Shown piece by piece: positions 5,220 through 8,596 of a DNA stretch of 8,596 nucleotides. Numbering within the stretch: the first letter of the stretch is position 1; every line of letters starts with the position of its first letter. The notes below the pieces were generated by a model, which was given only the letters and a program-made list of their open reading frames with translations, searched no databases and was not told where the DNA came from. Made by a program: the position numbers and the translations under genes. Origin of the DNA: an uncultured Mycoplasmataceae bacterium (lineage in GTDB: Bacteria; Bacillota_I; Bacilli_A; Mycoplasmatales; Mycoplasmoidaceae); the NCBI GenBank assembly GCA_949290035.1, contig CASEQO010000091.1, forward strand, positions 1 to 8,596, written 5' to 3'.

Positions 5220-8200
5220 ATGAATAAAATTATAAATAATAGATTAATAGTGTCATCATCAAAAGATCCAGCTATAAATACAAAGAAAAAATCAAGGTGC
5301 TTTATTGATCTAAAATCATTTTTAGATGAAAATGATATTAGTGAGTTTCTATGAAATGAAAATGTTTCAAAGATAAAAATTAAAAATAGTTCTATTAATG
5401 AAATTAGTAATATATTAAATAGTTTTAGTGAACCTTATGAGTTTTTAAATTACTGTTATGATAATTCTATTAATATTACAAAAACAAATGAAAAATTATT
5501 GTTAAATAATTTTAAATCTAATAAGCAAAAAGTAATAGATGACATTTTGAAAAAAAGTTTAACACTTTCAAAAATATTTCAAAAAATTCAGTTAGAAGCA
5601 AATAAGATTCAACAAGAAGAAAATATTTATCCATTATATTTATCAGCTTTTTATTTAAATGGAAAAGATGTAAATAATACATCTATTAATTCTCCATTAT
5701 TATTATATGAAGTATCTATATCAATTACTAATGGAAATATTTACATAAATAAAAATGAGGATTTACCAATAGTAAATGAAAAGGTAAATTATTATTTAAA
5801 GCAAAATTATTCAATAAATATAGATGAATCTAATTTACAATTTCCAAATGATTTTAAAGTTTATTCATATTCTTTACAAAAAATATGTGAACAAAATAAA
5901 ATGGAATTACCTTTTGAAACATTTGATAATGCAAGTAATGATTTATTAAATATAAAACCTTATGTGTCATTATCACTAATTGAGCCAAGAGGTGGAGTTA
6001 TTAAAAAAGATATTGAAAAAATCAATGAAGAAAATGAAGAATTGTTTGTTACAAACAATGATTTAAATGATCCAAATGATATAATAAATGAAGTGTTAAG
6101 AGAAAATGATATTGTTGAAATAAATAGACCTTTAAATATTTATCAAAAATATGCAATTCAATCTGCATTAAATCAAAATACATTAATTTTTGGACCACCA
6201 GGAACAGGTAAAAGTGAAACTATTAGTTCATTGATAGCAAATATTATTTTAAATGAAAAGAATATATTAATGGTTTCAGAAAAAATGGCAGCTCTTGAAG
6301 TTTTAGAAAATAGATTAGGTGAATTATCTAAATTATCATTATTTGCTTTTAAACCTGAGCACAAAGAAAAATTTTATGATCAACTTTTGAACTTGCAAAA
6401 AGAATTTCAAAAAACTACTAAAAATAGATATAGATACAATCATGATAAAATAAAAAAAGAATATAACAAAATTCTTAATCAATTATCTAGTATATCTAAT
6501 ATTGAAAAAGAAATAGAAAATGAATTTGGTATTAATAAATTCTTTGATACTTATAGTAAAATCACAGAAAATGAGTTTGTAGAATTTAATAAAATAGGAA
6601 ATAAATTATTTCAGGAAATAGATTTAATTTTTGAAGAAGAGTCTAACATTCTTGAATCATATGATTTATTAAAAAAATTAAATAATTTATTTTTTAATCA
6701 AAATAAAATTCTATCAATATTGTCAAAATACAATTTTGTTTTTAATAAAGAAAGAATTACAGATTTTCTAAATGTTTATAATGAACAAGACAAACCTTCT
6801 TGAATGCTACATAAATTTGCAAAAGATAAAAGAAGATGATATAAAAAACCTTTATTTATAAAAAAACAAGTTGAATATGAAAATGAAATAATAGATCTAT
6901 TCAATCAATTTTTATTTTTAAATATTGATTTAACATTTGAAGTTAATAATGCTATGTTTTTATTAAACAAAATTAATATTTTAGATAATGAAGAAATGTA
7001 TAATAAATATTTAATTTTTTCACTTGGTCAAAAAATATTTAGTAAATATAATTTAAAAAATGAGACAATTCAAAAACTAAAAAATAATTATATTGAACTT
7101 AGAAAAAAAGAAGCATCCACATTAGATAAATTCATTTATGAATATTATATTGATAATTTAAAAGATCAAATTAAAAGTGATAGAACACTATATGATCAAT
7201 GTATAAAAGTTTTTGGTAAAGCAAATTTAAAAAGAAGGCCAGCAATTAATAAATTAATTAAAAATTTCTATGATATTTTAAGAATATTATTTCCAATATG
7301 AATTTTAAGCCCTATACAAACATGTATTTTAACTCCTTGTGAGAAAAATATATTTGATTATGGAATATATGATGAAGCAAGTCAAATGTTTGTAGAAAGA
7401 GCAATACCTTTAGTTTATAGATGTTCTATAAATGTTGTAGCAGGAGATGATAAACAATTACAACCAACATCATTTTTTACAAAAAGAAGTTATGATGAAG
7501 AAGAAATTGATGAACAAGATGATGAATCTTTTGGAGAATCATTATTTGAACAAGCTAATGTATGCATGTGAGAAAAGTTTCATTTAAAAAATCATTATCG
7601 TAGTGATAGCTATGAATTAATTGAGTTTAGTAATAAATACGTATATGATAATAATCTTGAATATGCTACAAAAAACAAAATTAATTTAAGACCAATAATC
7701 GTTTTTAATGTTGATGGTGATTGAATTAATAGAATAAATAGAAAAGAAGCTGATAAAGTAATAGAAATTATTAATAAATATGGATTTACTGAAAAATCAA
7801 TTTTAGTAGTAACTATGAATATAAGCCAAGCTAACTATCTTGAAAATTATTTTATAAATAATTTTACAGGAACTAAAGTTATGCAAAGATACATGGACAA
7901 TAAAATAAAAATTAGATCTATAGAAAATGTCCAAGGTGATGAAGCTGATATTGTAATATTATCAATATCATATGGTAAAAACGAAAAAGGTAAAGTACTG
8001 AATTTCTTTGGACCAATTTCTCAAGCAAATGGTATAAATAGATTAAATGTAGCTATAACAAGAGCTAAAGAGCAAATGATTGTTGTTAAATCATTATATA
8101 GTGAAGATATTAATACTTCTTCAAATGAAAATAATAATGTATTTAAATATTTTATTAAATTTGTTGATGACTACCATTTGAAAGATAATAAAAAGATATC

Positions 8201-8531
8201 TTATTCAAAAGAGTTTAAATCAGATTATCATAAAGAAGTATTTACAGTTATAAAAAAATTATTAGATGATTCAAAATATGAATTATATGCAAATTATCAA
8301 ATAGGTAAAGATAGTATTGATATTGCTATTGTAGATAAAATATCTGATTTAGTAGTAAAAGCAATTCAATTGGATAATTTTATGGTTCATAATAGCTTGC
8401 AATGATCTATAGAAGATTTGGATAAACAACAATTTATAGAAGATTTAGGCTATCCATTCATAAGAATCCTAGAACTAGAATGAAAAACAAACAAAATAAA
8501 TATATTAAAGAATATATTTGAAACATTATAA
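5220..8531 (+). CDS. DUF4011-like / UPF1-like superfamily 1 helicase with a Vsr/MTES_1575-like C-terminal nuclease domain
   Basis: This is one 1103-residue protein. All eight Trp codons are UGA (residues 45, 528, 540, 694, 784, 835, 1062, 1088). The N-terminal part contains a DUF4011-like SPLLLYEV segment (158-165). SF1 motifs follow in order: Q309; Walker A GPPGTGKS (325-332); Ia around 349-368; DEASQ (718-722) as motif II; GDDKQLQP (742-749) as III; HYRS (792-795) as IV; VQGDEAD (904-910) as V; and NRLNVAITRAK (940-950) as VI. The ATPase looks intact. A region of about 350 residues, partly coiled coil, lies between Ia and II. Residues about 1000-1088 resemble the Vsr-like endonuclease domain, with SIDIAI (1032-1037) and a closing FIRILELEW (1080-1088), but the expected catalytic Glu is Gln1050. 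The start is chosen by AGGAG plus the promoter just upstream. It is a monocistronic unit. The protein may be a DNA/RNA repair helicase or an Hhe-like phage-defence protein; its substrate is unknown. Confidence 0.9.
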
Positions 8532-8559
8532 AATCCCATTATTTTTAAATGGGATTTTT
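8531..8559 (+). terminator. Rho-independent terminator of the helicase gene
   Basis: The 10-bp stem AAATCCCATT (8531-8540) / AATGGGATTT (8548-8557) with a 7-nt loop shares its first base with the TAA stop and ends in a T run (8555-8559). Nothing recognisable follows to the window end. Confidence 0.85.
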
Positions 8560-8596
8560 AACTTGTTATATAAATATACAAAAAAATATAAATAAA

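Noticed and set aside
6173..6364. Reverse-strand reading frame over the helicase Walker A region
   Set aside because: It is antisense to the conserved GPPGTGKS coding segment and has no independent support.
5220..8531. A chain of broken helicase fragments that could be read as a decayed pseudogene
   Set aside because: Every break is an in-frame UGA, the frame never shifts, and the helicase motifs continue in order across the breaks. With UGA as Trp it is one intact gene.

Overview
The window is a stretch of very AT-rich DNA from a mollicute that uses genetic code 4 (UGA = Trp). Four of the seven genes read through in-frame UGA codons exactly where conserved or continuous protein sequence requires it. 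I count eleven Trp codons as UGA and one as UGG. This points to a Mycoplasma / Spiroplasma / Ureaplasma-type organism. All seven genes lie on the + strand. No tRNA, rRNA, insertion sequence or CRISPR array was seen.

Layout. (1) 13-546: a DEDDh-exonuclease-like protein that has lost most of its catalytic residues, closed by a good terminator. (2) 690-1232: a small membrane protein with a hydrophobic segment at each end, driven by a promoter whose -35/-10 spacer is an (AT)10 dinucleotide repeat. This looks like a phase-variable promoter. The gene has its own terminator. (3) 1359-4985: prkC, rsgA, ruvA and ruvB. prkC and rsgA are 4 nt apart, and ruvA and ruvB overlap by 11 nt. A 61-nt leader before ruvA holds a -10 box, a hairpin and the strongest Shine-Dalgarno in the window. 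The prkC start codon lies inside a 31-nt near-perfect palindrome. A terminator follows ruvB. (4) 5220-8531: one large gene with its own extended -10 promoter and terminator. It encodes an 1103-residue DUF4011-like / UPF1-like SF1 helicase with a Vsr/MTES_1575-like C-terminal domain. A standard-code translation would wrongly break it into many fragments.

How the genes fit together. PrkC (membrane Ser/Thr kinase) and RsgA (30S assembly GTPase) keep the neighbourhood known from Bacillus, but the PP2C phosphatase PrpC that usually sits beside PrkC is not in the window and rpe does not follow rsgA. RuvA and RuvB form the Holliday-junction branch-migration motor. The helicase-nuclease architecture resembles the single-gene antiphage protein Hhe (helicase + DUF4011 + Vsr), although related large helicases are also carried as ordinary chromosomal genes in mycoplasmas. 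The observations most worth following up are the AT-repeat promoter, the palindrome over the prkC start, the helicase with its altered nuclease site, the ruvA leader and the degenerate exonuclease.
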